This document shows positions 8,261 to 16,280 of a stretch of DNA of 64,000 nucleotides, piece after piece (the first letter of the stretch is position 1; each line of letters starts with the position of its first letter). The translations under genes and the position numbers were made by a program. The stretch spans positions 62,001 through 126,000 of the forward strand of contig NZ_NIPW01000003.1 of assembly GCF_002196855.1 (NCBI RefSeq), given 5' to 3'. Under the pieces are notes generated by a model, which had not been told where the DNA came from, searched no databases, and saw only the letters and a list, made by a program, of their open reading frames with translations. This stretch comes from Haematobacter genomosp. 1. Its GTDB lineage: Bacteria; Pseudomonadota; Alphaproteobacteria; Rhodobacterales; Rhodobacteraceae.

Positions 8261-8578
8261 CTAGCAGAGCGGCAGGACAAAGACCGCCCAGAAGCAGAAT
8301 ACCGTCGCCACGAGCGCCGCGATGAACATCAGGCGCGCGACCCGGGCCAGCGGTTCCTCTCCCCCCGCGGGGCGGAGGAGAAACAGCGCGGCGAAGGTCA
8401 GCGCGAGAATGCCCGCCAGCACCGCGCGGAGGAGCGAGGTCGTCAGGAATGCCCGCCCCTCCCATCCCAGCGCGCAGCCGGTGGCGTGCGTCCCGTAGAG
8501 CAGGACGAAGGCGATGCTCCAGATCACGAAGGGTCCGACGAGCGCCGCGAATCCGGCCAGCGGACGCAGCCCGATCAT
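8261..8578 (-). CDS. Small membrane protein of the cytochrome oxidase operon
   Basis: This 105-residue protein is almost entirely three predicted membrane helices (about 8-30, 46-69, 81-103). Its ATG overlaps the stop of the fused oxidase subunit by four bases (ATGA), so it is translationally coupled to coxN. Size, topology and position suggest an accessory subunit like subunit IV of bacterial heme-copper oxidases, or a CoxP-like component. I see no diagnostic motif, so the role rests on context. A much longer open frame upstream is only the shadow of coxN and was discarded. Confidence 0.78.
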   Translation of the reverse strand: MIGLRPLAGFAALVGPFVIWSIAFVLLYGTHATGCALGWEGRAFLTTSLLRAVLAGILALTFAALFLLRPAGGEEPLARVARLMFIAALVATVFCFWAVFVLPLC

Positions 8579-11118
8579 AGCGGCACCGTTTGCGACAGAT
8601 GGGTGAGCGCATAGAGGAACCCGACCGCGATCAGGGCCACCAGCGCGCTGTAATCCTGCCAGAGCCTGCCGATCGTCAGATCCGCCCGCCGCGCCGTGGA
8701 GACATAGCCCGCCCGGACGCGCCAGATGCCATAGGCCGCAAAAAGCGCGCCCAGTCCGACATGCAGCGCGGCATAGGCGAGAACCGCCGCCATGCTCGCC
8801 AGAGCGGCGTGGGAGGTGGGGGCGGGAACCGCAAGGATCAGCCCCACGAGCGCCGCAAGCGCCGCAAGCTGGCAGACGAGCGTCAGCGCCAGCAACGGCA
8901 TCTCTCCCCCCCGCTCCGCCAGACGGGCGGCGAGCGCGGCGATCACCGGGGCGGCCAGCGCCACCAGCACCCAGGGAACCGGCGGAACGGGAAAGTCCGG
9001 CGGCGGCCATCCGGGAGCGGAAAGCCACAGGAACAGCCCGCCGAACAGGAGCGCGGCATAGGCCGTGGCATCGGCGGCGATCGTCGCCGCCATGGCCCAC
9101 CATGTCAGCGGGCGGGAGACTTCGGCATGAAGCGGGAGCCGCGCACCCAAGCCCGCATCCAGCCTGCCGTGATCGCGGCGGAACTCCCCCCGCGCGGTCC
9201 AGCACAGAAACAGCGCCACCACCAGCGCAATGCCGAGGGGCGGCCACCAGTAGAGCTTGAAGATCAGCGCGAGGAAAACCGTCCCCGTCGCCAGCGCGGT
9301 ATAGAGCGGCAGAAAGGTCTGACGGGGGAGAAGCGCGATATGCTCCGGCTCCGCATCGGCGGCCCCGGTCACCAGCGTCTCCATCCAACCGTTGCGCGGC
9401 GTGGGCAGGTAGCCTTCGCCCTCTGCCAGCGCGGGCCCGATGTCGCGGGGGCGGAGCCGGTCGGCATTCGCCGCGATCCGGGGCAGGGCGGGGAAGTTGT
9501 AGCTGGGCGCGGGCAGCTTCGGCACCGCCCAGTCCAGCGTTCCGGCCCCCCAGGGGTCCGGCTCCGTCTGCCGCCCGTAGCGCAGGGTCAGCGCGATATC
9601 GACGACCACCAGCATGAACCCGCCCGTCATCACGAAACTGCCGATGGAGGAGATGAGGTTGAACACCTCCCACCCGGTATCCGCGGTGTAATGGTCCACC
9701 CGGCGCGGCATCCCGAGCAGCCCGGTAAGGTGCATGATGAAGAAGGTCAGGTTGAAGCCGATGAAGATCAGCCAGAAGGCGGGCCGGGCCAGCCGCCCGT
9801 CCGGCATCCGCCCGGTAAGCGCCGGCAGCCAGTAATAGGCGGCCGCCATCATCGGAAACAGAAAGCCGCCAACCAGCACGTAGTGCAGATGCGCGACGAC
9901 GAAATGGCTGTCATGGGCCTGCCAGTCGAAGGGCACGACCGCCAGCATCACCCCCGTCAGCCCGCCGATCACAAAGACGAAGAAGAAGCCGAAGACATGC
10001 AGCATCGGCAGCTCAAGCCTTGGCCGCCCGGTGGCCAGCGTGCCGATCCATGCGAAGATCTGCACAGCCGTCGGGATCGCCACCACGGCGGAGGCGGCGG
10101 AAAAGAAGGCGAGCGACAGATGCGGCAGGCCGACCGTGTACATGTGGTGGACCCAGAGGCCGAAGGAGAGAAACCCCATCGACAGCACTGCCGCGATCAC
10201 CATGCGCCGCCCCGCCAGCGGCCGCCCGGCAAAAACGGGGAGCAGGGTGGAGAGCGCGCCCGCCGCGGGCAGGAAGATGATATAGACCTCCGGGTGGCCG
10301 AACAGCCAGAAGAGGTGCTGCCAGAGCAGCGGATCGCCGCCGCGCGTCGGATTGAAGAACGGCAGGCCGAAGGCACGCTCCGCCTCCAGCAGCAGGGAGC
10401 CGACGATCAGCGGCGGGAAGCCCAGCACCATCATCGCCGCGACGACCAGCATGTACCAGGCGAAGATCGGCATCCGGTCCAGCGTCATGCCGGGGGCGCG
10501 CATCTTCAGGATCGTCACCACGATCTCCACCGCGGCGGACAGGGCGGAGATCTCCACGAAGGTGATGCCCAGCAGCCAGATATCCGCGTTCACCCCCGGC
10601 GAATAGGTCGCAGAGGAAAGCGGCGTGTACATGAACCACCCATCCTTCGGCGCATAACCCGCGATCAGCGCCGCGATGAGGATCGCCCCGCCGAACAGGT
10701 AGCACCAGTAGCCGTAGGCCGACATGCGCGGAAAGGCGAGGTCGCGCGCGCCGAGCATCTTCGGCAGGAAGTAGATGGCGTACCCCTCGAAGAACGGAAT
10801 GGCGAACAGGAACATCATCACCGTGCCATGCATGGTGAAGACCTGCGCATAGCTTTCGGCATCCAGAAACGGGCTGCGGGTGGTGGCGAGCTGCGCGCGG
10901 ATCAGCATGGCTAGCAGCCCTCCGATGGTGAAGAACACGAGCGACGTCAGGATGAACCGCATCCCGACGACGGAGTGGTTTACCGCCGACAGCCGCCGCC
11001 AGCCATGGCCGGAGGTCCAGATCCGCTCCAGCTCCCTATCCCTCCGGGCGGCCTCGGGCGTGGGGATCTGGCGGCTGCGGGGCCGTGCGTCGGGGCGTCC
11101 GTCGGGCAGCACGCTCAT
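8575..11118 (-). CDS. coxN: Cytochrome c oxidase, fused subunits I and III (CoxN-like)
   Basis: This 847-residue membrane protein carries a COX1 domain (about 35-560) joined to a COX3-like domain (about 640-845). All metal ligands are present: low-spin heme His97, CuB His275 in GHPEVYIIFLP, His324/His325 in WVHHMYTVG, and His410/His412 in VVAHLHYVL; the cross-linking Tyr279 and proton-gate Glu277 are there too. D-channel entry Asp126 is kept, but the D-channel asparagines are Ile115, Ser133 and Ala134, and the K-channel lysine is Gln353. It overlaps coxM by four bases and the small downstream gene by four. It resembles the alternative coxMNOP oxidases of rhizobia. The ATG at 11118 is chosen because the upstream frame is a shadow of coxM. 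Confidence 0.93.
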   Translation of the reverse strand: MSVLPDGRPDARPRSRQIPTPEAARRDRELERIWTSGHGWRRLSAVNHSVVGMRFILTSLVFFTIGGLLAMLIRAQLATTRSPFLDAESYAQVFTMHGTVMMFLFAIPFFEGYAIYFLPKMLGARDLAFPRMSAYGYWCYLFGGAILIAALIAGYAPKDGWFMYTPLSSATYSPGVNADIWLLGITFVEISALSAAVEIVVTILKMRAPGMTLDRMPIFAWYMLVVAAMMVLGFPPLIVGSLLLEAERAFGLPFFNPTRGGDPLLWQHLFWLFGHPEVYIIFLPAAGALSTLLPVFAGRPLAGRRMVIAAVLSMGFLSFGLWVHHMYTVGLPHLSLAFFSAASAVVAIPTAVQIFAWIGTLATGRPRLELPMLHVFGFFFVFVIGGLTGVMLAVVPFDWQAHDSHFVVAHLHYVLVGGFLFPMMAAAYYWLPALTGRMPDGRLARPAFWLIFIGFNLTFFIMHLTGLLGMPRRVDHYTADTGWEVFNLISSIGSFVMTGGFMLVVVDIALTLRYGRQTEPDPWGAGTLDWAVPKLPAPSYNFPALPRIAANADRLRPRDIGPALAEGEGYLPTPRNGWMETLVTGAADAEPEHIALLPRQTFLPLYTALATGTVFLALIFKLYWWPPLGIALVVALFLCWTARGEFRRDHGRLDAGLGARLPLHAEVSRPLTWWAMAATIAADATAYAALLFGGLFLWLSAPGWPPPDFPVPPVPWVLVALAAPVIAALAARLAERGGEMPLLALTLVCQLAALAALVGLILAVPAPTSHAALASMAAVLAYAALHVGLGALFAAYGIWRVRAGYVSTARRADLTIGRLWQDYSALVALIAVGFLYALTHLSQTVPL

Positions 11119-11813
11119 TCGGTACCTCCGGTCAGGCGTTCGAACTCCGCCACGGGAACCGCGCGGATGAGGAAGGGCATCATCGCATGGCCCGGCCCGC
11201 AGTATTCGGCGCAGACCCCGCCGAACTCCCCCGCATCGTCCGCGATGAGGCGCAGCCGGTTCACATGGCCCGGTATCGCGTCGAGCTTGCCTGCAAGGCG
11301 CGGCACCCAGAAGGAGTGGATCACGTCGGCGCTGGTCAGCCGGAACTCCACCGGCTGGCCTACGGGAATGGCGATGCCGTTTTCTTCGGGCGGCAGATCG
11401 GGACGGCCGGCATAGCGGAAGGTCCAGGACCATTGCCGGGCCTCCGCCTCGATCACCAGCGGTTCCGCGCCGCGCAGGATCGCGCGCTCCCCGACCACGA
11501 AACCGATGCCGACCAGCAGCGTCAGCACGGCGAGCGGCAGGGCGAAGCCGCCCCAGACGAACCAGCGCCCGACAGGCACCTGTCCGAGACGCCCGGGCCT
11601 GAGCAACGCGGTCAGGAAGAACCCCATGACGATGGCGAAAGCCAGTCCGGAGGCCGCCAGCATCGCCCACCACAGAAAGGCGATGTCCCCCGCCACGCGC
11701 CCGCCCGGCGCCAGCGTGGAGAGGGGGCCGCCGCAGGCGGTGAGCGGAAACGTCGCAAGCAGGAACCGACCGCTCCGTCCCGCCGTTCGGAGAGAACGCC
11801 ACAGGAGAGACAG
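11115..11813 (-). CDS. coxM: Cytochrome c oxidase subunit II, lipoprotein (CoxM-like); start uncertain
   Basis: This subunit accepts electrons from cytochrome c at the CuA centre and passes them to coxN. The CuA motif CAEYCGPGHAMM is near the C-terminus, with the first ligand His in DVIHSFW. The N-terminus carries a lipoprotein signal (LLATFPLTACGG, Cys as lipidation site), then two membrane helices. There is no ATG, GTG or TTG in frame between the divergent DUF2231 start and the first helix. CTG codons at 11813 and 11804 are the nearest possibilities; an in-frame GTG at 11915 would add an implausible leader. I mark 11813 provisionally. It overlaps coxN by four bases. Confidence 0.85.
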   Translation of the reverse strand: MSLLWRSLRTAGRSGRFLLATFPLTACGGPLSTLAPGGRVAGDIAFLWWAMLAASGLAFAIVMGFFLTALLRPGRLGQVPVGRWFVWGGFALPLAVLTLLVGIGFVVGERAILRGAEPLVIEAEARQWSWTFRYAGRPDLPPEENGIAIPVGQPVEFRLTSADVIHSFWVPRLAGKLDAIPGHVNRLRLIADDAGEFGGVCAEYCGPGHAMMPFLIRAVPVAEFERLTGGTE

Positions 11814-11816
11814 CCG

Positions 11817-12386
11817 ATGAACGATACCGCCCGCGAGCCGCAGGACGAGGACGACCCGGTCATGGCGGAGGTCGCCGCCGAGACGACGGAATCGGTCGTG
11901 GCCTTTGCCGGACACCCGATTCACGCCATGCTGGTGCATTTCCCCATCGCTCTGACGATGACCGTTCTCGGGGCCGATCTGCTCTACTGGTGGAACGGCG
12001 ATCCGTTCTGGGCGCGGGCGGCGATCTGGATGGTCGGCTTCGGCTTCCTCTCCGGCGCGCTGGCGGGGCTGGCGGGGCTGGTGGAAATCCTTGCCGTTCC
12101 GGGCATCAGGACGCGGGTCGGGAGCTGGAGTCACGGGGTGGCGGGCCTCATGCTGATCTCGCTTCTCGGGTTGAACTGGGGGTTCAGGTTTCAGGGCGGC
12201 GACGTGATGCCCGTAGGGATCCTGCTGTCGCTTCTCTCCGCGATCGTGGCGGGGGCTGCGGGCTGGCATGGCGGCAAGCTCATCTTCCATCACGGGATCG
12301 GCCTCATTCAGGGCGAAGAGACGGAAGCCCGGGAAACCGCTCCGACAGGGCGCCGGGACGCAGAAGCGGCAGATCGGGAGGCGTAA
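11817..12386 (+). CDS. DUF2231 family membrane protein
   Basis: This 189-residue protein has a soluble acidic N-terminus and about four membrane helices. The block GHPIHAMLVHFPIALTMTVLGADLLYW is characteristic of DUF2231 proteins, with conserved histidines that may bind heme or metal; the family function is unknown. The ATG at 11817 follows AGGAGAGA at good spacing. It sits on the opposite strand inside the oxidase locus: its 5' end abuts or overlaps the start of coxM, and its last 83 bp overlap the 3' end of the HemJ/CopD-like gene. Confidence 0.82.
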   Translation: MNDTAREPQDEDDPVMAEVAAETTESVVAFAGHPIHAMLVHFPIALTMTVLGADLLYWWNGDPFWARAAIWMVGFGFLSGALAGLAGLVEILAVPGIRTRVGSWSHGVAGLMLISLLGLNWGFRFQGGDVMPVGILLSLLSAIVAGAAGWHGGKLIFHHGIGLIQGEETEARETAPTGRRDAEAADREA

Positions 12387-12804
12387 GCACCGGCTTGCCG
12401 AGGACAAGAAACAGGATGGCCCCGACAGTGCCAATCAGCAGGAAAAGCGACAGGAGGCCCAGCCAGCGCGGATAGCGGGCTTCCTCTCCGAACACCTTGA
12501 GGATCCGCGCGGCGGCCAGGCCATGCATCATGCAAAGGACAGCCACGAAGGCGAGCTTTGCCGCGAACCACGGGGCATAGGCCTGCGCCAGAAAGATCAG
12601 CGCAGTGCCCGAGATGACCGCGATGGCCGCGGCGGGGGAAAGAAACGCCAGATAGTAATACCGGGTCGCGCGGTGCAGGTTGTGGAGCGCCGCTTCTCCG
12701 GCCACGTGGTTTCGCCGCATCAGCATCGGCGGCAGCGCCATGAGACCGAAGGCCCAGAGGGAGATTGCGGCAATGTGGATGAGCTTCACCCAGGCGACGA
12801 TCAT
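12304..12804 (-). CDS. HemJ/CopD-like membrane protein
   Basis: This 166-residue protein has four predicted membrane helices. The pattern WVKLIHIAAISLWAFGL near the N-terminus and FAAKLAFVAVLCMMHG in the third helix match the HemJ (UPF0093)/CopD superfamily. His10 and Lys83 fall where HemJ protoporphyrinogen oxidases have their conserved His and Lys. It overlaps ctaG by four bases (ATGA), so both are made together. In an oxidase locus it could serve heme supply or copper handling. I cannot decide whether it is a true HemJ, and a housekeeping HemJ may exist elsewhere. The C-terminal tail overlaps the opposite DUF2231 gene. Confidence 0.72.
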   Translation of the reverse strand: MIVAWVKLIHIAAISLWAFGLMALPPMLMRRNHVAGEAALHNLHRATRYYYLAFLSPAAAIAVISGTALIFLAQAYAPWFAAKLAFVAVLCMMHGLAAARILKVFGEEARYPRWLGLLSLFLLIGTVGAILFLVLGKPVLTPPDLPLLRPGALSERFPGLPSLRPE

Positions 12805-13499
12805 GCCGCGCGCCCGCGCCGGCCAAGCAGTCCGCCCAGCCGCCAGAGCGCGACGCCGAGATAGGGCAGCGCGGCCGGAACCCACATGATGAGCCCGGCG
12901 AGCTGCTGATCCTCAAGCGGCGACAGACCGTAGGGCGCCGTTGTCGCCAGATGCGGAGCAAAGAGCGGACGCCCGGCAAAGACCAGCAGCGCCCCCAGCA
13001 GACCCATCTGCATCGTGACGCCCAGCAGCAGCAGGATCGCCCGCCCCGCTGCGGTTGCCGGCGACAGCATCGCGCGCCAGAGCCAGACGGCGGAGCCGAG
13101 GAGCGTCGCCTCCATCAGCCAGTATGCGGCGTCGGAGGACAGCGCCCAGCCATAGGGACCGGGCGTATGCCAGAGCCACAATGTCGCCGCATGGGCCAGA
13201 AAGGCCAGCTCCCCCCCGCGACCCGTGCTCCGCGGCAGGCAGCGCGCCAGAAGCGGCGCTGCGATGGAGACGAGGAGCACGTGATGCGCCACGCGCGCGG
13301 AAAACAGCGCCGTGGACAGGGCGCAGAGCGGCGATACGAAAGCGACAAACATCACCCCCGCCGCCGCGATCCCCGCGCGCGACCGCGCATGAAGCGACCA
13401 CAATGCCAGCAGCAGGATCGGAGCCATGACCAGCGGATCCGCGTTCCAGCTCAGCCACAGGGCCTCCGGGGCGGGTGCGGGCCCGCAATAGGGCGTCAT
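12801..13499 (-). CDS. ctaG: Cytochrome c oxidase assembly protein CtaG (caa3 type)
   Basis: This 232-residue polytopic membrane protein belongs to the caa3_CtaG family, involved in maturing the copper centre of heme-copper oxidases. Seven or so hydrophobic helices are visible, with FSARVAHHVLLVSIAAPLL and WLWHTPGPYGWAL as family-like histidine-bearing segments. The ATG at 13499 is preceded by GGAGG. It leads the leftward group ctaG, HemJ/CopD-like, then coxM, coxN and the small protein after the opposite-strand DUF2231 gene. Its presence supports a functional second oxidase. Confidence 0.85.
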   Translation of the reverse strand: MTPYCGPAPAPEALWLSWNADPLVMAPILLLALWSLHARSRAGIAAAGVMFVAFVSPLCALSTALFSARVAHHVLLVSIAAPLLARCLPRSTGRGGELAFLAHAATLWLWHTPGPYGWALSSDAAYWLMEATLLGSAVWLWRAMLSPATAAGRAILLLLGVTMQMGLLGALLVFAGRPLFAPHLATTAPYGLSPLEDQQLAGLIMWVPAALPYLGVALWRLGGLLGRRGRAA

Positions 13500-13653
13500 G
13501 CTGCTCCTCCCATGCGTGATACTCCGTCGTGACCTGCTGCCGGTGATCGCCAACGTGGGAGGGCGGGAGCGGTTCCCCCGTCGGGTGCCGAAGGCTCATC
13601 TGTCGCAGGCGGGCCACGAGACTCACTTGCCCGGAGACAGAGAGAGGCGGAAG

Positions 13654-13962
13654 ATGATCGCATTTCCACAGGTCATTTACGGGGAGAGAGCCGTGCCGGA
13701 TTTCAAACTTACAGAAGTGCCCGGGCTTGTCGTGGGCGGTGACATCACGCGGCTGGAGGAGGCGACCGCGGCGGTGGAGGAGGCGCTGAACGATCCTCTG
13801 GCGGATGCGACGGCGCTGACGCGGGAGCTCGACCGGACCCTGCTCCGGGAGGAGACGCGCTGCGACTTGGATCTGCCGCCATCGGAGGTCTATTCCGTCA
13901 TCGTGGGGGATCAGCTCGTCTATCGCTGCTACCATAACCCGCCCCACGAACTCCTCCGTTGA
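13654..13962 (+). CDS. Uncharacterised 102-residue protein
   Basis: I do not recognise this protein. It is soluble, acidic and about half helical by appearance (LEEATAAVEEALNDPLADATALTRELDRTLL), ending in an aromatic stretch with VYSVIVGDQLVYRCYHNPP. The start at 13654 is the ATG before IAFPQVIYG; the longer frame upstream runs through the ctaG promoter. It is one base away from the next membrane gene, so the pair is probably one transcript divergent from ctaG. Codon usage matches its neighbours. Confidence 0.6.
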   Translation: MIAFPQVIYGERAVPDFKLTEVPGLVVGGDITRLEEATAAVEEALNDPLADATALTRELDRTLLREETRCDLDLPPSEVYSVIVGDQLVYRCYHNPPHELLR

Positions 13963-13963
13963 G

Positions 13964-14611
13964 ATGTGGGAGAAGTTTCAGGCGCTTGCCCCTGTGCTGA
14001 TCGGGGTGTTCCTCGGCATCTATATCCAGTTCCTGCCCGGTTGGGGGAGTGTCGGCTGGTCATTCGCGGCGCTGCTCGCAGGGATGCTGGCGATGGGGCT
14101 TGCCACCGCCTTGCTGGCGAGATGGCCGCGCACCGCCGTCTGCCTCATGCAGGTGGGCTTTCTGGCGCCCATCACGCTCATCGCGCTCACCACCTGCGCG
14201 ACGACGTGGCTGTCGCTGCATTTCGCCGACTGGATGGGGCTGAAAGCGCATATCCCCGACCAGAAGCAGATGGAAACCGCGACAGGCGTGCTTCTGGGCG
14301 CGGTGAATGCCTTCATTGCCGGGGCATGGCTTGACGATGCGCGCAAGCCCGGAAGCCGGATCTGGCCCGCGGGGCAGGCCAAGGCCGCCTTCAGCGCGGC
14401 CTTCACCGATCCGCTGAAGGCATGGCGCGCCTCGCTGCCGCCCGTGACGGGGGCCGCGGCCACGATCGCGCGCCGCAACGAGGTGACAAGGGTGATCGAG
14501 GCGGTCTATGAAACGCGGGTCAGCGGCGGTGGACCGGAGGGTTGGGATCTGCCGGCGCTTCTTGAACGTATCGCCCTGATCCGGGAAGCCCTCGTCCCCG
14601 GACGAACCTGA
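13964..14611 (+). CDS. Uncharacterised membrane protein, 215 residues
   Basis: I do not recognise the family. There are about four hydrophobic segments in the first 125 residues (near 9-28, 31-50, 57-80 and 105-122), followed by a soluble, helix-rich C-terminal half. The start codon comes one base after the stop of the preceding small gene, indicating coupled translation. An M20 peptidase gene follows after 8 bp. No catalytic or binding motif is evident. Confidence 0.65.
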   Translation: MWEKFQALAPVLIGVFLGIYIQFLPGWGSVGWSFAALLAGMLAMGLATALLARWPRTAVCLMQVGFLAPITLIALTTCATTWLSLHFADWMGLKAHIPDQKQMETATGVLLGAVNAFIAGAWLDDARKPGSRIWPAGQAKAAFSAAFTDPLKAWRASLPPVTGAAATIARRNEVTRVIEAVYETRVSGGGPEGWDLPALLERIALIREALVPGRT

Positions 14612-14619
14612 GAGCCTCC

Positions 14620-15840
14620 ATGCCCCTCACCGACGCCGCCCGGATCATCGCCACGCCCGCCTTCACCCGCGCCTCAGCCATCCTGCGCCGTGATCACGAC
14701 AGGTTCGTGGAGGATATCGTGGCCCTGACGGAGATCCCGGCGCCCCCCTTCAAGGAGGCGCGCCGTGCCGAGATCTACCGCGACCTGATGATCCAGCACG
14801 GCCTGCATGATGTGAAGCTGGACGGCATCGGCAATGTCACCGGCCTTCGTCCGGGGAAGGCGCCGGGCCGGAAGGGGATGGTCGTGGCCTCCGCCCATCT
14901 CGACACGGTTTTCCCGGAAGGGACCGACACCACCGTCCGGCGCGAGGGGACAAAGCTGTTTGCCCCCGGCGTGGGTGACGACACCCGCGGTCTGGCGGCG
15001 CTTCTTGCCTTCATGCGGGCGCTGGATGCGGCGGGGATCGAGACGGCGGAGGACATCCTCTTCGTGGCCGATGTGGGGGAGGAGGGTCAGGGCGACCTGC
15101 GCGGCATCCGCCACCTGTTCACCGAAGGAGAGTATCGCGACCGGATCGGGGCGTTCTTCACCTTCGACGGCCCGGAGATGGGCAAGCTCGTCACCTCCGC
15201 CATCGGCTCCCATCGCTACCGCGTCACCTTCCGGGGGCCGGGGGGACACAGCCTGAATGCCTTCGGCACGGTCAGCCCGGCCTATGCCATGGCGGCGATG
15301 GTCGCTGGCATGGGGCAGATCGTCGTGCCGGAGACCCCGCGCACGACCTTCTCCTGTTCCGTTTTCGGGGGCGGCAGTTCCATCAACGCCATCCCGGAGC
15401 AGGTCTGGGTGGAGATCGACCTCCGCTCGGCCTCGCCGGAGGAACTGGCGAAACTCGACGCGCGGATGCGGGCGCTCGTGCAGGAGGCCGTCGCCGCCGA
15501 GAACGCCCGCCGCGAGACGCGGAGCGGCAGCATCACGGCCGAGGTGAAGCAGATCGGCAACCGCCCGGCCGGCGCCACGCCCGAGGATGCCCCGATCGTC
15601 GAGGCCTGCAAGGCCGCGCTCCGTGCGCACGGGCTGGATTTCGTCACGGCGGCGTCCTCCACGGATGCCAATATCCCGATGAGCCTCGGCATCCCGGCGG
15701 TCATGATCGGCACCGGCGGTCATGGCGACCGATATCACTCGGTGGATGAATGGATCGATGTGGAACCGGAGGCGAGCAGCAAGGGCCTCTCCACCGGTCT
15801 CGCCGCGCTGATCGCGGTTGCCGGGCTTGTGGAGGGCTAG
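14620..15840 (+). CDS. M20 family metallopeptidase (peptidase T-like)
   Basis: This 406-residue enzyme belongs to the two-zinc M20 exopeptidase/deacylase clan. Visible metal ligands are the His/Asp pair in SAHLDTVFP, the bridging Asp in GVGDDTRGL, the catalytic Glu pair in DVGEEGQGD, an Asp in FDGPEMG, and a C-terminal His in RYHSVDEW. The lid/dimerisation domain begins around GPGGHSLNAFG. Similar proteins are annotated as tripeptidase-like or ArgE-like hydrolases; the substrate cannot be read from sequence. It is the last gene of a three-gene rightward run, followed by a gene-poor 0.9 kb stretch. Confidence 0.88.
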   Translation: MPLTDAARIIATPAFTRASAILRRDHDRFVEDIVALTEIPAPPFKEARRAEIYRDLMIQHGLHDVKLDGIGNVTGLRPGKAPGRKGMVVASAHLDTVFPEGTDTTVRREGTKLFAPGVGDDTRGLAALLAFMRALDAAGIETAEDILFVADVGEEGQGDLRGIRHLFTEGEYRDRIGAFFTFDGPEMGKLVTSAIGSHRYRVTFRGPGGHSLNAFGTVSPAYAMAAMVAGMGQIVVPETPRTTFSCSVFGGGSSINAIPEQVWVEIDLRSASPEELAKLDARMRALVQEAVAAENARRETRSGSITAEVKQIGNRPAGATPEDAPIVEACKAALRAHGLDFVTAASSTDANIPMSLGIPAVMIGTGGHGDRYHSVDEWIDVEPEASSKGLSTGLAALIAVAGLVEG

Positions 15841-15866
15841 CAGGCTTCCGCATCGGAGATCGGCGC

Positions 15867-15944
15867 GGGCTTGCGTCGTCCGGAAATCGGGTTCGGTCAG
15901 GAGCCAGAACTTGCGGTTTCCGTAACGATCTCCAGATCGGGGGG
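15867..15944 (+). repeat. Intergenic element, copy A of a two-copy family
   Basis: This 78-bp stretch aligns with 61499-61582. The best part runs from CCAGAACTTGCGGTTTCCG to GATCTCC and ATCGGGGGG: 34 of about 41 aligned positions are identical, plus a 2-base gap. The left halves share GGGCTTGCG and CCGGAAATCGG/CCGGAATTCGG. Both copies lie just beyond the 3' end of a gene. Confidence 0.55.
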
Positions 15945-16168
15945 ACATATCCGCCTCGGGCAGCAGCGCCCCGGGGCGCTTTCCCAGCATCCCGTCAGAG
16001 CCGCTCCCGGCGGCCCTTGCGTGGGCGGCCTGGCCTACCGTGAGGCTCAGGCGCTGGGCTGCTTCCGGCGCTGCTCCCTCTCCAATATCGCATGTCTGCG
16101 GTGACCCGGGAGGCGTTTCATGTGCTTTCGTGTCTTGTGTTGTCTGGCCTGCTGAGTATGGCCTTCTC

Positions 16169-16280
16169 AGGCATTCAGGCATTCAGGCATTCAGGCATTC
16201 AGGCATTCAGGCATTCAGGCATTCAGGCATTCAGGCATTCAGGCATTCAGGCATTCAGGCATTCAGGCATTCAGGCATTC
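16169..16280. repeat. 8-bp tandem repeat, 14 perfect copies of AGGCATTC
   Basis: There are 112 bp of exact AGGCATTC units followed by a partial AGGC. No copy varies. The unit differs from the 7-bp and 13-bp arrays elsewhere in the window. It lies in noncoding DNA between a peptidase gene and the copper-chaperone pair. Confidence 0.97.

Noticed and set aside
8590-10914. Open frame of about 770 residues on the plus strand
   Set aside because: It is antisense to the fused oxidase subunit, with a low-complexity Arg/Gln/His composition.
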